A DNA stretch of 64,000 nucleotides, taken from contig NZ_BJND01000012.1 in NCBI RefSeq assembly GCF_006539505.1, forward strand, positions 1 to 64,000, given 5' to 3'. This document shows positions 17,093-27,879 of the stretch, piece after piece (the stretch's first letter is position 1; the number at the start of each line of letters is the position of its first letter). The notes beneath the pieces are model-generated. The model had not been told where the DNA came from. It made no database searches and worked only from the letters and a program-made list of their open reading frames with translations. Origin of the DNA: Streptomyces spinoverrucosus. GTDB taxonomy: Bacteria > Actinomycetota > Actinomycetes > Streptomycetales > Streptomycetaceae. Position numbers and translations under genes: made by a program.

Positions 17093-18049
17093 TTGAGCCA
17101 GAGTCGACACGTCCCGGTGATGCTCCAGCGGTGCCTGGACCTGTTGGCACCCGCGCTGGAGCGGCCCGGAGCCGTGGTCGTCGACTGCACGCTCGGCCTC
17201 GGCGGCCACAGCGAGGCACTGCTCGCGCGCTTCCCCGAGGCCCGCCTCGTCGCCCTCGACCGGGACAAGGAGGCGCTGCGCCTGTCCGGCGAGCGGCTCG
17301 CGCCGTACGGGGAGCGCGCCACCCTGGTGCACGCCGTGTACGACGAGCTGCCCGAGGTGCTGGACCGGCTCCGCATCGCGCGCGTGCAGGGCGTGCTGTT
17401 CGACCTCGGGGTCTCCTCCATGCAGCTCGACGAGGCCGACCGCGGCTTCGCCTACGCGCAGGACGCCCCGCTCGACATGCGTATGGACCAGACGACCGGC
17501 ATCAGCGCCGCAGAGGTCCTCAACACCTACCCGGCCGGCGAGCTGGTGCGGATCCTGCGCGCGTACGGCGAGGAGAAGCAGGCCAAGCGGATCGTGGCCG
17601 CCATCGTGCGCGAGCGCGAGAAGGAGCCGTTCAGCAACAGCGCGCGGCTCGTGGAGCTGATCCGGGACGCGCTGCCGCAGGCCGCCAAGCGCACCGGCGG
17701 CAACCCGGCCAAGCGCACCTTCCAGGCCCTGCGTATCGAGGTCAACGGCGAGCTGTCCGTGCTGGAGCGGGCGATCCCGGCGGCGGTGAAGGCGCTGGAC
17801 GTGGGCGGGCGGATCGCCGTGCTGTCGTACCACTCGCTGGAGGACCGGCTGGTCAAGCAGGTGTTCGCGGCGGGCGCCGCAAGCACCGCGCCGCCCGGGC
17901 TGCCGGTGGTGCCGGAGCAGTACCAGCCCCGGCTCAAGCTGCTCACCCGCGGTGCCGAACTTCCCACCGAGGAAGAGGTCGCCGAGAACCGCCGTGCGGC
18001 CCCGGCGCGCCTGCGCGGGGCGCAGCGGATCAGGGAGGACGTCGAGTGA
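17093..18049 (+). CDS. rsmH: 16S rRNA (cytosine-1402-N4)-methyltransferase
   Basis: RsmH (MraW) methylates N4 of C1402 in the decoding centre of 16S rRNA using SAM. Visible motifs are [13 protein letters not shown], the SAM motif [46 protein letters not shown] and the end motif [15 protein letters not shown]. The length of 318 residues is normal. Translation starts at TTG, preceded by GAGAGG; the N-terminus [11 protein letters not shown] supports it. First gene of the dcw cluster. Confidence 0.97.
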   Translation: MSQSRHVPVMLQRCLDLLAPALERPGAVVVDCTLGLGGHSEALLARFPEARLVALDRDKEALRLSGERLAPYGERATLVHAVYDELPEVLDRLRIARVQGVLFDLGVSSMQLDEADRGFAYAQDAPLDMRMDQTTGISAAEVLNTYPAGELVRILRAYGEEKQAKRIVAAIVREREKEPFSNSARLVELIRDALPQAAKRTGGNPAKRTFQALRIEVNGELSVLERAIPAAVKALDVGGRIAVLSYHSLEDRLVKQVFAAGAASTAPPGLPVVPEQYQPRLKLLTRGAELPTEEEVAENRRAAPARLRGAQRIREDVE

Positions 18050-18114
18050 GGCAGCCGACGGGGCGGGGGGCTCACAACACACGCGGGTTGGACATCCGGA
18101 CTGGGGGAGGGTGA

Positions 18115-18735
18115 GTGAGTAGGAAACCCGAACTGAGGGGGAGGGCCGCACGGCTCGCGCAGCTCTTGCCGACCGGGCGGGCGCAGGCCGCCCGGACGCC
18201 CTTCGTCCTCCTCGTCGTCCTGCTCCTCGGCGGCGGACTCATCGGCCTGCTCGTGCTGAACTCGGCGCTCAGCGAAGGGTCGTTCCAACTCGACGACCTG
18301 CAGAAGGAGACCAAGAACCTCACCGACGAGGAACAGGCCCTCCAGCGCGACATCGACGCCTACTCCGCCCCCGGCGCCCTCCAGCGCCGCGCCCGCGAAC
18401 TCGGCATGGTCCCCGGCTCGGACCCCGCCTTCCTCAACCCCGACGGCACCATCAACGGCGTCCCGTCCCCCGCCGACGCCGAACCGGCCTCCGCTCGCCG
18501 CCCCCTCGTCCTCGCCCCCGAGGCGATGTCCACCGCGCCCGTGCACATCCCCTCCGCGGCCATCCCGTCCGCGGCCCTCCACCCCATGCCGGCGCCCGTC
18601 ACACCGGCCACCCCCACGGCAGCCCCGGCCACCCCCACGGCACCCCCGACCACCACGACCACCCCCACGGCCCCCGCTCCCCGCCCGCTCGCCAGCACGC
18701 CCGCCCCCCTCCCGACCACACCCTCCGGCAGGTGA
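18115..18735 (+). CDS. ftsL: Cell-division protein FtsL
   Basis: This is a bitopic membrane protein of the divisome. A basic N-terminus is followed by one membrane helix (about 30-49, FVLLVVLLLGGGLIGLLVLN) and a heptad-containing region (LDDLQKETKNLTDEEQALQ) that would pair with a DivIC-type partner. Residues about 120-206 are a Pro/Ala/Thr-rich tail, making the protein longer than typical FtsL (100-120 residues). The GTG start follows GGGGGAGG. It overlaps ftsI by four bases. Sequence conservation in FtsL is low, so the call rests on topology and position. Confidence 0.88.
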   Translation: MSRKPELRGRAARLAQLLPTGRAQAARTPFVLLVVLLLGGGLIGLLVLNSALSEGSFQLDDLQKETKNLTDEEQALQRDIDAYSAPGALQRRARELGMVPGSDPAFLNPDGTINGVPSPADAEPASARRPLVLAPEAMSTAPVHIPSAAIPSAALHPMPAPVTPATPTAAPATPTAPPTTTTTPTAPAPRPLASTPAPLPTTPSGR

Positions 18736-20699
18736 CGGAAGTGACCGACAGGGAATCGCCGCGTCGCCGCGTGCCCGGACCCGCGCGGCCCGATCGCTCC
18801 GGCGGCCAGCGGCGCCCCGGCCCCGGCGCTCGCCCGGCGCGCCGCTCCGCCCAGCCCCGTCCGGCGGCCCCGGGCGCGATCCGGCTCGGCAGCCCCCGCC
18901 CCCGGCTGCGCATGATCGGCTTCGCGCTGACCCTCGTCCTGCTGGTCTTCGTCGTACGACTGCTCCAGGTGCAGGCCGTCGACGCGAGCGCCTACGCCGC
19001 CAAGGCCGAGCGGAACCGCTACGTCGTGCACACCCTCGCCGCCCAGCGCGGCGAGATCACCGACCGCACCGGCGTGGCCCTGGCGACCAGTGTCGACGCG
19101 TACGACATCACCGCCGACCCCACGCTGTTCACCCGCGAGCAGCTGAAGATCGACGACGGGCCCGAGCAGGCGGCGGCGCTGCTCGCGCCGATCCTCGGCA
19201 CGGACCAGCAAGAGCTCGTCGCCAAGCTCCGGCCCAAGGACAAGACGCTCCGCTACGTCAAGCTCGCCGGGCGGCAGACCCCGCAGGTCTGGAAGCAGAT
19301 CAAGGACCTGAGGACCGCGCTCGTCACCAAGGCGAAGACCGACAAGAGCACCGTCAACGTCCTGGCCGGCGTCCTCGCCGAACCCAGCAGCAAACGCGTG
19401 TACCCCAACGGCGATCTGGCCGCCGGGATACTGGGCTGGGTCAACGCCGACGGCAAGGGCGGCGGCGGCATCGAGCAGCAGCTGAACGGGCAGCTGGCCG
19501 GCGAGGACGGCAAGATCCGCTACGCCCAGTCCGGCGGCATGCAGGTGCCGACCGTCGGCTCCACCGAGACGCCCGCGGTGCCCGGCTCCGACATCGAGCT
19601 GACCATCGACCGCGACATCCAGTGGGCCGCGCAGAACGCCATCACCGAGCAGGTGGAGAAGTCCGCGGCGGACCGCGGCTATGTGATCGTGCAGGACACC
19701 CGCACCGGCGAGATCCTCGCCATGGCCAACTCGCCCGGCTTCGACCCCAACGACCTCACCTCGGCCGACGCGGCGGCCATGGGCAACGCGGCCCTCCAGG
19801 ACGCCTACGAGCCCGGCTCCACCGCCAAGGTCATGTCGATGGCCGCCGTGCTGGAGGAGAACGTCGCCACCCCGCTGACGCACGTCACCGTGCCCAACCG
19901 GCTGCACCGGGGCGACCGGCTCTTCCAGGACGACATCGACCACCCGACCTGGTACCTGACCCTCAACGGCGTGCTCGCCAAGTCCAGCAACATCGGCACC
20001 ATCCTGGCCACCGGACAGCTCGGCAAGACGCAGGCCGAGGCCAACCGGGTGCTCTACACGTACCTGCGCAAGTTCGGGCTCGGCAGCTACACCGGGCTCG
20101 ACTTCCCCGGCGAGACCAAGGGCATCCTCGCGCCGCCGGACCAGTGGTCGACATCGCAGCAGTACACGATTCCTTTCGGCCAGGGCGTGTCCATCAACGC
20201 GATGCAGGCGGCGTCCGTCTACTCGACCATCGCCAACGGCGGCGTACGCGTCGAGCCCACGCTGGTGCGCGGCACGCAGGGACCCGACGGCGTCTTCACG
20301 CCCGCCCCGAAGCCGAAGAAGACGCGGGTCGTGAGCGAGAAGACGGCCAGGACGCTCGCCCAGATGCTGGAGTCGGTCGTCGACGACCGGGAGGGCACCG
20401 GCACCAAGGCGCGCATCTCCGGCTACCGGGTCGCGGGCAAGACGGGCACCGCGAACCGCGTGGATCCGGACACCGGCAAGTACCGCGGCTACACGTCGTC
20501 GTTCGCCGGATTCGCACCCGCGGACAAGCCGCGCGTCACCGTCTACTGCGCCATCCAGAACGCCACCAAGGGCAGCTACTTCGGTGGCCAGATCTGCGGA
20601 CCCGTCTACAAGCAGGTGATGGAGTTCGCCCTGAAGACCCTCCAGGTCCCGCCGACCGGAGCGAAGCCCGCGAACCTCCCGGTCACCTTCAAGCCCTGA
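18732..20699 (+). CDS. ftsI: Septal peptidoglycan transpeptidase FtsI (PBP3, class B)
   Basis: FtsI cross-links septal peptidoglycan and is a penicillin target. The 655-residue protein has a basic Pro-rich N-terminus, one membrane helix (about 58-77), the class B dimerisation domain (AAQRGEITDRTGVALA) and a transpeptidase domain. Its catalytic motifs are STAK (Ser about 363), SSN in LAKSSNIGT, and KTG in VAGKTGTANR (about 568). No PASTA repeats are present. The GTG start overlaps the ftsL stop. Confidence 0.96.
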   Translation: MTEVTDRESPRRRVPGPARPDRSGGQRRPGPGARPARRSAQPRPAAPGAIRLGSPRPRLRMIGFALTLVLLVFVVRLLQVQAVDASAYAAKAERNRYVVHTLAAQRGEITDRTGVALATSVDAYDITADPTLFTREQLKIDDGPEQAAALLAPILGTDQQELVAKLRPKDKTLRYVKLAGRQTPQVWKQIKDLRTALVTKAKTDKSTVNVLAGVLAEPSSKRVYPNGDLAAGILGWVNADGKGGGGIEQQLNGQLAGEDGKIRYAQSGGMQVPTVGSTETPAVPGSDIELTIDRDIQWAAQNAITEQVEKSAADRGYVIVQDTRTGEILAMANSPGFDPNDLTSADAAAMGNAALQDAYEPGSTAKVMSMAAVLEENVATPLTHVTVPNRLHRGDRLFQDDIDHPTWYLTLNGVLAKSSNIGTILATGQLGKTQAEANRVLYTYLRKFGLGSYTGLDFPGETKGILAPPDQWSTSQQYTIPFGQGVSINAMQAASVYSTIANGGVRVEPTLVRGTQGPDGVFTPAPKPKKTRVVSEKTARTLAQMLESVVDDREGTGTKARISGYRVAGKTGTANRVDPDTGKYRGYTSSFAGFAPADKPRVTVYCAIQNATKGSYFGGQICGPVYKQVMEFALKTLQVPPTGAKPANLPVTFKP

Positions 20700-20806
20700 T
20701 CAGCAGCGAGCCGCCAGAGCCCCCATCCGCACAGCCCCCGACCCGCACCGAGCCGCCCGTACCCGATCCGCACGCCCGATCAGCACCGAGCACCCAGGAA
20801 CCATCC

Positions 20807-22462
20807 GTGACAACGATCACCCCCCATCCCGGGAACCAGAGCACCCCCCGCCCCTCACTTCGCTCCGGAGCGGGTGCGCCCGGTACGCTCACCGCCGTGC
20901 CACACGCTGATCAGTCCCACATCACCCAGAAGGACGCTCCCGTGACATATCCGGGACCGCCCAGGCCGGAACGGGTCTCCGCCACACCCCTCGCGGACCT
21001 CGCCGACCAGCTGGGTGTCACCGCCCCGGAGGCGGCCACCGAGGTCACGGGCATCACCCATGACTCGCGCGCCGTCCGCCCCGGCGACCTGTACGCCGCC
21101 CTGCCCGGCGCCCGCGCGCACGGCGCCGACTTCGTCGCCCAGGCCGTCGGTCTCGGCGCCGCCGCCGTACTGACCGACCCGGCCGGCACCGAACGCGCCG
21201 CTGCCACGGGCCTGCCGGTGCTCACCGTCGACGACCCGCGCGCACGGATGGGCGAGCTGGCGGCGACGATCTACGGTCGGCCCGGCCGCGAGCTGCTCCA
21301 GATCGGCATCACCGGCACCTCCGGCAAGACCACCACCGCCTATCTCGTCGAGGGTGGCCTCCAGACAGCCCACAGCAGTGGTCTGATCGGCACGGTCGAG
21401 ACCCGGATCGGCGACGAGCGCATCAAGTCCGAGCGCACCACACCCGAAGCCACCGACCTCCAGGCGCTGTTCGCGGTGATGCGCGAGCGCGGGGTCGAGG
21501 CGGTCGCCATGGAGGTCTCCAGCCACGCGCTGGTCCTCGGCCGGGTCGACGGCTGCGTCTTCGACGTCGCTGTGTTCACCAACCTCAGCCCGGAACACAT
21601 GGAGTTCCACTCCGACATGGAGGACTACTTCCGGGCCAAGGCGCAGCTGTTCACGCCGAAACGCAGCAAACTCGGCGTGGTCAACGTCGACGACGAGTAC
21701 GGCCGCAGGCTCGCCCGCGAGGCCACCGTCCCGGTCGTCACCTACTCCGCCGAGGGCCACCCGGACGCCGACTGGCGCGCCGAGGACGTCGAGGTCGGCC
21801 CGCTGGACTCGCCGTTCACCGTGCTCGGCCCCAAGGGCGAGCGGATCAGCGCCAGGTCGCCGCTGCCGGGCCCGTTCAACGTGGCGAACACCCTCGCCGC
21901 GATCGTCGCCCTCGCCGCCGCCGGCCTCGATGCGCAGACCGCCGCCGACGGCATCGCCGCCGTGCCGGGCGTGCCGGGCCGCCTGGAGCGCGTGGACGCC
22001 GGTCAGGACTATCTCGCGGTCGTCGACTACGCCCACAAGACGGACGCCGTCGAATCCGTCCTCAAGGCGCTGCGCAAGGTCACCAAGGGCCGGGTGCACG
22101 TCGTGCTCGGCTGCGGAGGTGACCGGGACACCACCAAGCGGGGCCCCATGGGCGCCGCCGCGGCCCGGCTCGCCGACACGGCCGTACTGACCTCCGACAA
22201 CCCCCGCTCCGAGGACCCGCTCGCGATCCTCGCCACCATGCTGCAGGGCGCGGCGACGGTGCCCGCGCACGAACGCGGCGAGGTGCTGCTCTTCGAGGAC
22301 CGCGCCGCCGCCATCGCCGCCGCCGTCGGCCGGGCGCGCCCCGGGGACACCGTGCTGGTCGCGGGCAAGGGCCATGAGCAGGGCCAGGACATCGCCGGGG
22401 TGGTCCGTCCGTTCGACGACCGCCAGGTGCTGCGCGAAGCAATCCAGAAAACCCAGGGATGA
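20807..22462 (+). CDS. murE: UDP-MurNAc-tripeptide synthetase MurE
   Basis: MurE adds diaminopimelate to UDP-MurNAc-L-Ala-D-Glu. The ATP loop is ITGTSGKTTTAY, the carbamylated-Lys region is MEFHSDMEDYFRAKAQLF, and the DAP-selecting motif is DNPRSEDP, fitting the LL-DAP wall of streptomycetes. The start is uncertain. GTG 20807 (AGGAA upstream) gives 551 residues with a low-complexity N-terminus. GTG 20942 (AGAAGGA upstream) gives 506, closer to the usual length. The frame is open far upstream inside ftsI, which is not meaningful. The stop overlaps murF by four bases. Confidence 0.95.
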   Translation: MTTITPHPGNQSTPRPSLRSGAGAPGTLTAVPHADQSHITQKDAPVTYPGPPRPERVSATPLADLADQLGVTAPEAATEVTGITHDSRAVRPGDLYAALPGARAHGADFVAQAVGLGAAAVLTDPAGTERAAATGLPVLTVDDPRARMGELAATIYGRPGRELLQIGITGTSGKTTTAYLVEGGLQTAHSSGLIGTVETRIGDERIKSERTTPEATDLQALFAVMRERGVEAVAMEVSSHALVLGRVDGCVFDVAVFTNLSPEHMEFHSDMEDYFRAKAQLFTPKRSKLGVVNVDDEYGRRLAREATVPVVTYSAEGHPDADWRAEDVEVGPLDSPFTVLGPKGERISARSPLPGPFNVANTLAAIVALAAAGLDAQTAADGIAAVPGVPGRLERVDAGQDYLAVVDYAHKTDAVESVLKALRKVTKGRVHVVLGCGGDRDTTKRGPMGAAAARLADTAVLTSDNPRSEDPLAILATMLQGAATVPAHERGEVLLFEDRAAAIAAAVGRARPGDTVLVAGKGHEQGQDIAGVVRPFDDRQVLREAIQKTQG

Positions 22463-23898
22463 AAATCCGTAAAGACCCAGGGGATGAACTTGTGATCGCC
22501 CTCTCTCTCGCCGAGATCGCGGAAATCGTCGGCGGGCAGACGCACGACATACCGGATCCGTCGGCTCAGGTGACCGGACCGGTCGTCCGGGACTCCCGCG
22601 AGGTCGTGCCCGGCAGCCTGTTCGCCGCCTTCGTCGGCGAACGCGTGGACGGCCACGACTTCGCGGCACAGGTCGTCGAGGCGGGCGCGGTCGCGGTGCT
22701 CGCGTCGCGTCCCGTCGGCGTACCCGCGATCGTCGTGGACGACGTCCAGACGGCCCTCGGCGCCCTCGCCCGGCATGTCGTGGGCAAGCTCGGCACCACC
22801 CTCGTGGCGCTCACCGGCTCCGCGGGCAAGACCAGCACCAAGGACCTGATCGCGCAGGTGCTCCAGCGCAAGGGGCCGACGGTGTGGACGCCCGGATCGT
22901 TCAACAACGAGATCGGGCTGCCGCTGACCGCGCTCAGCGCCACCGCGGACACCAGGTTCCTGGTGCTGGAGATGGGCGCCCGCGGCATCGGCCACATCCG
23001 GTACCTCACCGACCTGACGCCCCCGAAGATCGGCCTGGTGCTCAACGTCGGTACCGCGCACATCGGCGAGTTCGGCGGCCGGGAGCAGATCGCGCAGGCC
23101 AAGGGCGAACTCGTAGAGGCCCTTCCGGAAGACGGCGCCGCGATCCTCAACGCCGACGATCCCCTCGTACGGGCCATGGCGTCCCGTACGAAGGCGAAGG
23201 TGATCCTTTTCGGAGAGTCCGACGAAGCGGACGTACGCGCCGACAACGTGCGACTCACGGACAGCGGACAGCCTTCCTTCATGCTTCACACACCCTCCGG
23301 GTGCAGCGATGTGACCATGCGCCTGTACGGTGAGCACCACGTGTCGAACGCGCTCGCCGCGGCCGCCGTCGCCCATGAGCTGGGCATGTCCGCGGAAGAG
23401 ATCGCCACCGCGCTCTCCGAGGCGGGCTCCCTCTCCCGCTGGCGTATGGAGGTCACCGAGCGCCCGGACGGCGTGACGATCGTCAACGACGCCTACAACG
23501 CGAACCCCGAGTCCATGCGGGCCGCCCTGCGCGCTCTGGTGGCTATGGGCAAGGGGCGCCGTACGTGGGCGGTGCTCGGCAAGATGGCCGAGCTCGGGGA
23601 CGAGGCGCTCGCCGAGCACGACGCGGTCGGACGGCTCGCCGTCCGGCTCAACGTCAGCAAGCTCGTCGCGGTCGGGGGCAGGGAAGCGTCCTGGCTGCAA
23701 CTGGGCGCATATAACGAGGGTTCGTGGGGTGAGGAGTCGGTGCACGTGTCCGACGCACAGGCGGCGGTCGACCTGTTGCGCAGCGAGTTGCGCCCGGGAG
23801 ACGTCGTACTCGTGAAGGCGTCCCGTTCGGTCGGACTCGAGAGCGTTGCCCAGGCGCTGCTCGAGACCGGTGCCGAGGGTGAGGTTGCCGCCCGATGA
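22459..23898 (+). CDS. murF: UDP-MurNAc-tripeptide--D-Ala-D-Ala ligase MurF
   Basis: MurF adds D-Ala-D-Ala to complete the pentapeptide precursor. The ATP loop is [20 protein letters not shown], followed by the family motifs [14 protein letters not shown] and [15 protein letters not shown]. The length of 479 is normal. The ATG overlaps the murE stop (ATGA); a GTG at 22492 just before the conserved [14 protein letters not shown] is an alternative. Coupled with mraY downstream by another four-base overlap. Confidence 0.96.
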   Translation: MKIRKDPGDELVIALSLAEIAEIVGGQTHDIPDPSAQVTGPVVRDSREVVPGSLFAAFVGERVDGHDFAAQVVEAGAVAVLASRPVGVPAIVVDDVQTALGALARHVVGKLGTTLVALTGSAGKTSTKDLIAQVLQRKGPTVWTPGSFNNEIGLPLTALSATADTRFLVLEMGARGIGHIRYLTDLTPPKIGLVLNVGTAHIGEFGGREQIAQAKGELVEALPEDGAAILNADDPLVRAMASRTKAKVILFGESDEADVRADNVRLTDSGQPSFMLHTPSGCSDVTMRLYGEHHVSNALAAAAVAHELGMSAEEIATALSEAGSLSRWRMEVTERPDGVTIVNDAYNANPESMRAALRALVAMGKGRRTWAVLGKMAELGDEALAEHDAVGRLAVRLNVSKLVAVGGREASWLQLGAYNEGSWGEESVHVSDAQAAVDLLRSELRPGDVVLVKASRSVGLESVAQALLETGAEGEVAAR

Positions 23899-24989
23899 TG
23901 AAGCAGATCCTGTTCGCAGGAGTCATTGGCCTCTTCCTGACGCTGATCGGCACCCCGTTGCTGATCAAGCTCCTGGCCCGCAAGGGCTACGGCCAGTACA
24001 TCCGCGACGACGGCCCGCGCGAGCACCACAGCAAGCGCGGTACGCCGACCATGGGCGGTATCGCCTTCATCCTGGCGACGATCGCCGCGTACTTCCTGGC
24101 CAAGGTCGTCACGAGCGCCCTGGACGAGGAGGCCAACGCGGCCCCGACCTTCTCGGGCGTACTGGTCCTCGGGCTGATGGCCGGCATGGGTCTGGTCGGC
24201 TTCCTGGACGACTACATCAAGATCGTCAAGCGGCGTTCGCTGGGTCTGCGGGCCAAGGCCAAGATGGCCGGCCAGCTCATCGTCGGCATCGCCTTCGCGG
24301 TGCTCTCCCTGCAGTTCGCGGACAGCCGGGGCCAGACGCCGGCCTCCACCAAGCTGTCGTTCATCACCGACTTCGGCTGGACGATCGGCCCGGTGCTGTT
24401 CGTGGTCTGGGCGCTGTTCATGATCCTCGCGATGTCGAACGGCGTGAACCTCACCGACGGCCTCGACGGCCTCGCCACCGGCGCGTCCGTGCTGGTCTTC
24501 GGCGCCTACACGTTCATTGGCGTCTGGCAGTTCCAGGAGTCGTGCGCCAACGCGCTGGATCTGACCAACCCGGGCGCCTGTTACGAGGTGCGCGATCCGC
24601 TCGACCTCGCGGTGGTCGCCTCCGCGTTGATGGGCGCCTGCCTCGGCTTCCTGTGGTGGAACACCTCGCCGGCCAAGATCTTCATGGGTGACACCGGTTC
24701 GCTGGCGCTCGGCGGTGTGCTCGCCGGTCTGGCCATCTGCTCCCGTACGGAGCTGCTGCTGGCCATCCTCGGCGGCCTGTTCGTACTGATCACCATGTCG
24801 GTGGTCATCCAGGTCGGCTCCTTCCGGCTCACCGGCAAGCGCGTCTTCCGGATGGCACCACTGCAGCACCACTTCGAACTCAAGGGCTGGTCCGAAGTCC
24901 TTGTCGTGGTCCGCTTCTGGATCATTCAGGGCATCTGTGTGATTGTCGGACTGGGCCTCTTCTATGCGGGATGGGCAGCGGAAAAGTGA
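23895..24989 (+). CDS. mraY: Phospho-MurNAc-pentapeptide transferase MraY
   Basis: MraY moves phospho-MurNAc-pentapeptide onto undecaprenyl phosphate to make lipid I at the cytoplasmic membrane. The 364-residue protein has about ten helices. Its active-site motifs are [20 protein letters not shown] (Asp-Asp), [13 protein letters not shown], and the cytoplasmic [10 protein letters not shown] loop; [14 protein letters not shown] is also present. The start ATG overlaps the murF stop, with a second ATG next to it. Confidence 0.97.
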   Translation: MMKQILFAGVIGLFLTLIGTPLLIKLLARKGYGQYIRDDGPREHHSKRGTPTMGGIAFILATIAAYFLAKVVTSALDEEANAAPTFSGVLVLGLMAGMGLVGFLDDYIKIVKRRSLGLRAKAKMAGQLIVGIAFAVLSLQFADSRGQTPASTKLSFITDFGWTIGPVLFVVWALFMILAMSNGVNLTDGLDGLATGASVLVFGAYTFIGVWQFQESCANALDLTNPGACYEVRDPLDLAVVASALMGACLGFLWWNTSPAKIFMGDTGSLALGGVLAGLAICSRTELLLAILGGLFVLITMSVVIQVGSFRLTGKRVFRMAPLQHHFELKGWSEVLVVVRFWIIQGICVIVGLGLFYAGWAAEK

Positions 24990-26410
24990 CCTCCACGGTG
25001 TCCTCGATGGTCAAGGGCAAGCACATCACCGTCGCCGGGCTCGGCGTCTCCGGCGTCCCGGCGGCCAAGGTGCTGCACGGCCTCGGCGCACACGTCACCG
25101 TCGTCAACGACGGCGCCGACGAGCGCGCCCGGGCCCAGGCCGCCGAGCTGGAGGCGCTCGGGATCACCGTCCGCCTCGGCGACGGCGCGACGCTGCCCGA
25201 GGGCACCGAGCTGATCGTCACCGCGCCCGGCTGGAAGCCGGACAAGCCGCTGTTCACGGCGGCCCGTGAGGCAGGTGTGGAGATCTGGGGCGACGTCGAA
25301 CTGGCCTGGAGGCTGCGCGGCCCGGACGCGGCCCCCTGGCTCGCCGTCACCGGCACCAACGGCAAGACGACCACCGTTCAGATGCTGGCCTCGATGCTGC
25401 GCGCGGCCGGTCTGCGCACCGCCGCCGTCGGCAATATCGGCGTCTCCCTGCTGGACGCGGTGCTCGGCGAGGAGCGCTACGACGTCCTCGCCGTAGAGCT
25501 GTCCAGCTACCAGCTCCACTGGGCGCCCTCCCTGCGCGCCCACTCCGCCGCCGTGCTGAACCTCGCCCCCGACCACCTCGACTGGCACGGCTCCATGGAG
25601 GCGTACGCCGCCGACAAGGGCCGTATCTACGAAGGAAATCGCGTCGCCTGCGTGTACAACGCGGCCGACAAGGCCACCGAGGACCTGGTGCGCGAGGCCG
25701 ACGTCGAGGAGGGCTGCCGGGCCATCGGCTTCACACTGGGCACGCCGGCGCCGTCCCAACTCGGAGTGGTGGACGGCATCCTGGTCGACCGCGCCTTCGT
25801 CGAGGACCGGCACCAGAACGCCCAGGAACTCGCCGAGGTCTCCGACGTCAACCCGCCGGCCCCGCACAACATCGCCAACGCCCTTGCGGCAGCGGCCCTC
25901 GCGCGTGCCTTCGGCGTGCCCCCCACGGCCGTACGGGACGGGCTGCGGGCCTTCACTCCGGACGCCCACCGCATCGCGCACGTCGCCGACGTGGACGGGG
26001 TCGCCTACGTCAACGACTCCAAGGCCACCAACACCCATGCCGCCGAGGCCTCGTTGGCGGCGTACGACTCCATCGTGTGGATCGCGGGCGGACTGGCCAA
26101 GGGCGCGACCTTCGACGAACTGGTCGCCAAGTCGGCGAAGCGACTTCGCGGGGTCGTGCTCATCGGCGCCGACCGCGCCCTGATCCGGGACGCCCTTGCG
26201 CGACACGCCCCGGAAGTACCCGTCGTCGACCTCGACCGGACCGACACTGGGGCGATGCTCGCGGCTGTCCGCGAGGCACGGCGACTCGCCGTCACCGGAG
26301 ACACGGTGCTCTTGGCACCTGCCTGTGCCTCTATGGACATGTTCGCCAACTACAACAAGCGAGGGGACGCGTTCACGGAGGCGGTGCGCGAACTCGGCGC
26401 GGGCGCCTGA
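24971..26410 (+). CDS. murD: UDP-MurNAc-L-Ala--D-Glu ligase MurD
   Basis: MurD adds D-glutamate to UDP-MurNAc-L-Ala. The N-terminal UDP-binding fold is [17 protein letters not shown], the ATP loop is [14 protein letters not shown], and later motifs are [20 protein letters not shown] and the end motif [20 protein letters not shown]. The length of 479 is typical for actinobacteria. The ATG at 24971 lies inside the mraY end (19-base overlap); a GTG at 24986 overlapping the mraY stop is also possible. Confidence 0.96.
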   Translation: MGSGKVTSTVSSMVKGKHITVAGLGVSGVPAAKVLHGLGAHVTVVNDGADERARAQAAELEALGITVRLGDGATLPEGTELIVTAPGWKPDKPLFTAAREAGVEIWGDVELAWRLRGPDAAPWLAVTGTNGKTTTVQMLASMLRAAGLRTAAVGNIGVSLLDAVLGEERYDVLAVELSSYQLHWAPSLRAHSAAVLNLAPDHLDWHGSMEAYAADKGRIYEGNRVACVYNAADKATEDLVREADVEEGCRAIGFTLGTPAPSQLGVVDGILVDRAFVEDRHQNAQELAEVSDVNPPAPHNIANALAAAALARAFGVPPTAVRDGLRAFTPDAHRIAHVADVDGVAYVNDSKATNTHAAEASLAAYDSIVWIAGGLAKGATFDELVAKSAKRLRGVVLIGADRALIRDALARHAPEVPVVDLDRTDTGAMLAAVREARRLAVTGDTVLLAPACASMDMFANYNKRGDAFTEAVRELGAGA

Positions 26411-26514
26411 CGGCGGGTCTCGGCCACGGCGGGTGCTGTGGGACCCATGGAGGGACGGGTGACTCGGATGTGGCACGGGTTTGGTCGGCGGCTGCCCACC
26501 GAAGGTAGCCGCTG

Positions 26515-27873
26515 ATGTCCGGCAGCCGTACCGGACGTCCTCCGGTTCCACGGACCGTCCGCGCGCCCGCCGCCCCCCGGCCGCCGCGCGAGAATCCCTT
26601 CGTACGGTTCTCCACGCGCGCGAAGAGGGCCTGGGACCGGCCGCTGACGGCGTACTACCTCATCCTCGGCGGCAGCCTGCTGATCACCGTGCTGGGCCTG
26701 GTGATGGTCTACTCGGCCTCGCAGATCACCGCCCTGCAGATGTCCCTGCCGGGGTCGTACTTCTTCCGCAAACAGATGCTGGCCGCCGTCATCGGCGCGG
26801 TGCTGCTGTACGTCGCCACCCGGATGCCCGTGAAGCTGCACCGGGCGCTGGCCTACCCTATCCTGGCGGGTGCCGTCTTCCTGATGGCCCTTGTGCAAGT
26901 GCCGGGGGTGGGGCTGGCCGTCAACGGCAACCAGAACTGGATCGCGCTCGGGGGCTCCTTCCAGATCCAGCCCAGCGAGTTCGGCAAGCTCGCCCTGGTG
27001 CTGTGGGGCGCCGATCTGCTCGCCCGCAAGCAGGAGCGGAACCTGCTCGCGCAGTGGAAGCACATGCTGGTCCCGCTGGTGCCGATGGCGTTCCTGCTGC
27101 TCGGCCTGATCATGCTCGGCGGCGACATGGGCACCGCGATCATCCTCACCGCGATCCTGTTCGGCCTGTTGTGGCTGGCGGGCGCCCCGACCCGGCTGTT
27201 CGTCGGGGTGCTGACGGTCGCCGCGGTGCTCGGCACGATCCTCATCCAGAGCAGCTCCAACCGGTTGGGCCGGTTCCGCTGCATCGGCGCCACCGAGATG
27301 GGCCCCGACGGCTCCTGCTGGCAGGCCGTGCACGGGATCTACGCCCTCGCCTCCGGCGGACTCTTCGGTTCCGGGCTCGGCGCGAGTGTGGAAAAATGGG
27401 GTCAACTCCCCGAAGCGCACACCGACTTCATCTTCGCCGTCACCGGTGAGGAACTGGGCCTGGCAGGGACGCTGTCGGTGCTCGCCCTCTTCGCCGCTCT
27501 AGGCTATGCGGGTATCCGCGTGGCCGGACGCACGGAGGACCCCTTCGTGAGGTATGCCGCGGGAGGCGTGACCACCTGGATCACGGCCCAGGCCGTGATC
27601 AACATCGGTGCGGTGCTCGGCCTGCTGCCGATCGCCGGTGTCCCCCTCCCGCTGTTCTCCTATGGGGGGTCCGCCCTGCTGCCGACCATGTTCGCCATCG
27701 GGTTGCTGATCGCCTTCGCGCGCGACGAGCCCGCTGCGCGGGCGGCGCTTGCGATGCGGCAACCCCGCTTTGGTAGAAAGCGGGGGGCTGGGGGTACTGC
27801 GTCGAATCGGAGTCCCCGGAGTTGGAACACGATGCGACGGCGCGCCACGGCGCGCTCGTCCGGAGAGCGGTGA
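26515..27873 (+). CDS. ftsW: Septal peptidoglycan glycosyltransferase FtsW (SEDS family)
   Basis: FtsW polymerises lipid II at the septum together with FtsI. The 452-residue protein has a basic N-terminal tail, about ten helices and SEDS motifs: VMVYSAS, NGNQNWIALG, IQPSEFGKLALVLW, LGGDMGTA, the large extracellular loop with PEAHTDFIFAVTGEELGL, and PLPLFSYGGSALL. The C-terminal tail (from about 410) is Arg-rich. The ATG has AAGG nine bases upstream. There is a 104-base gap after murD and a six-base gap before murG. Confidence 0.96.
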   Translation: MSGSRTGRPPVPRTVRAPAAPRPPRENPFVRFSTRAKRAWDRPLTAYYLILGGSLLITVLGLVMVYSASQITALQMSLPGSYFFRKQMLAAVIGAVLLYVATRMPVKLHRALAYPILAGAVFLMALVQVPGVGLAVNGNQNWIALGGSFQIQPSEFGKLALVLWGADLLARKQERNLLAQWKHMLVPLVPMAFLLLGLIMLGGDMGTAIILTAILFGLLWLAGAPTRLFVGVLTVAAVLGTILIQSSSNRLGRFRCIGATEMGPDGSCWQAVHGIYALASGGLFGSGLGASVEKWGQLPEAHTDFIFAVTGEELGLAGTLSVLALFAALGYAGIRVAGRTEDPFVRYAAGGVTTWITAQAVINIGAVLGLLPIAGVPLPLFSYGGSALLPTMFAIGLLIAFARDEPAARAALAMRQPRFGRKRGAGGTASNRSPRSWNTMRRRATARSSGER

Positions 27874-27879
27874 ATTTCG

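Noticed and set aside
18046..18114. A 22-codon micro-ORF overlapping the rsmH stop and ending just before ftsL
   Set aside because: It has a GTGA overlap but no ribosome-binding site, and its product resembles nothing known. It is too short to support.
19622..20806. Extension of the murE frame into ftsI
   Set aside because: The frame is open across ftsI only by composition and shares no motif with MurE.
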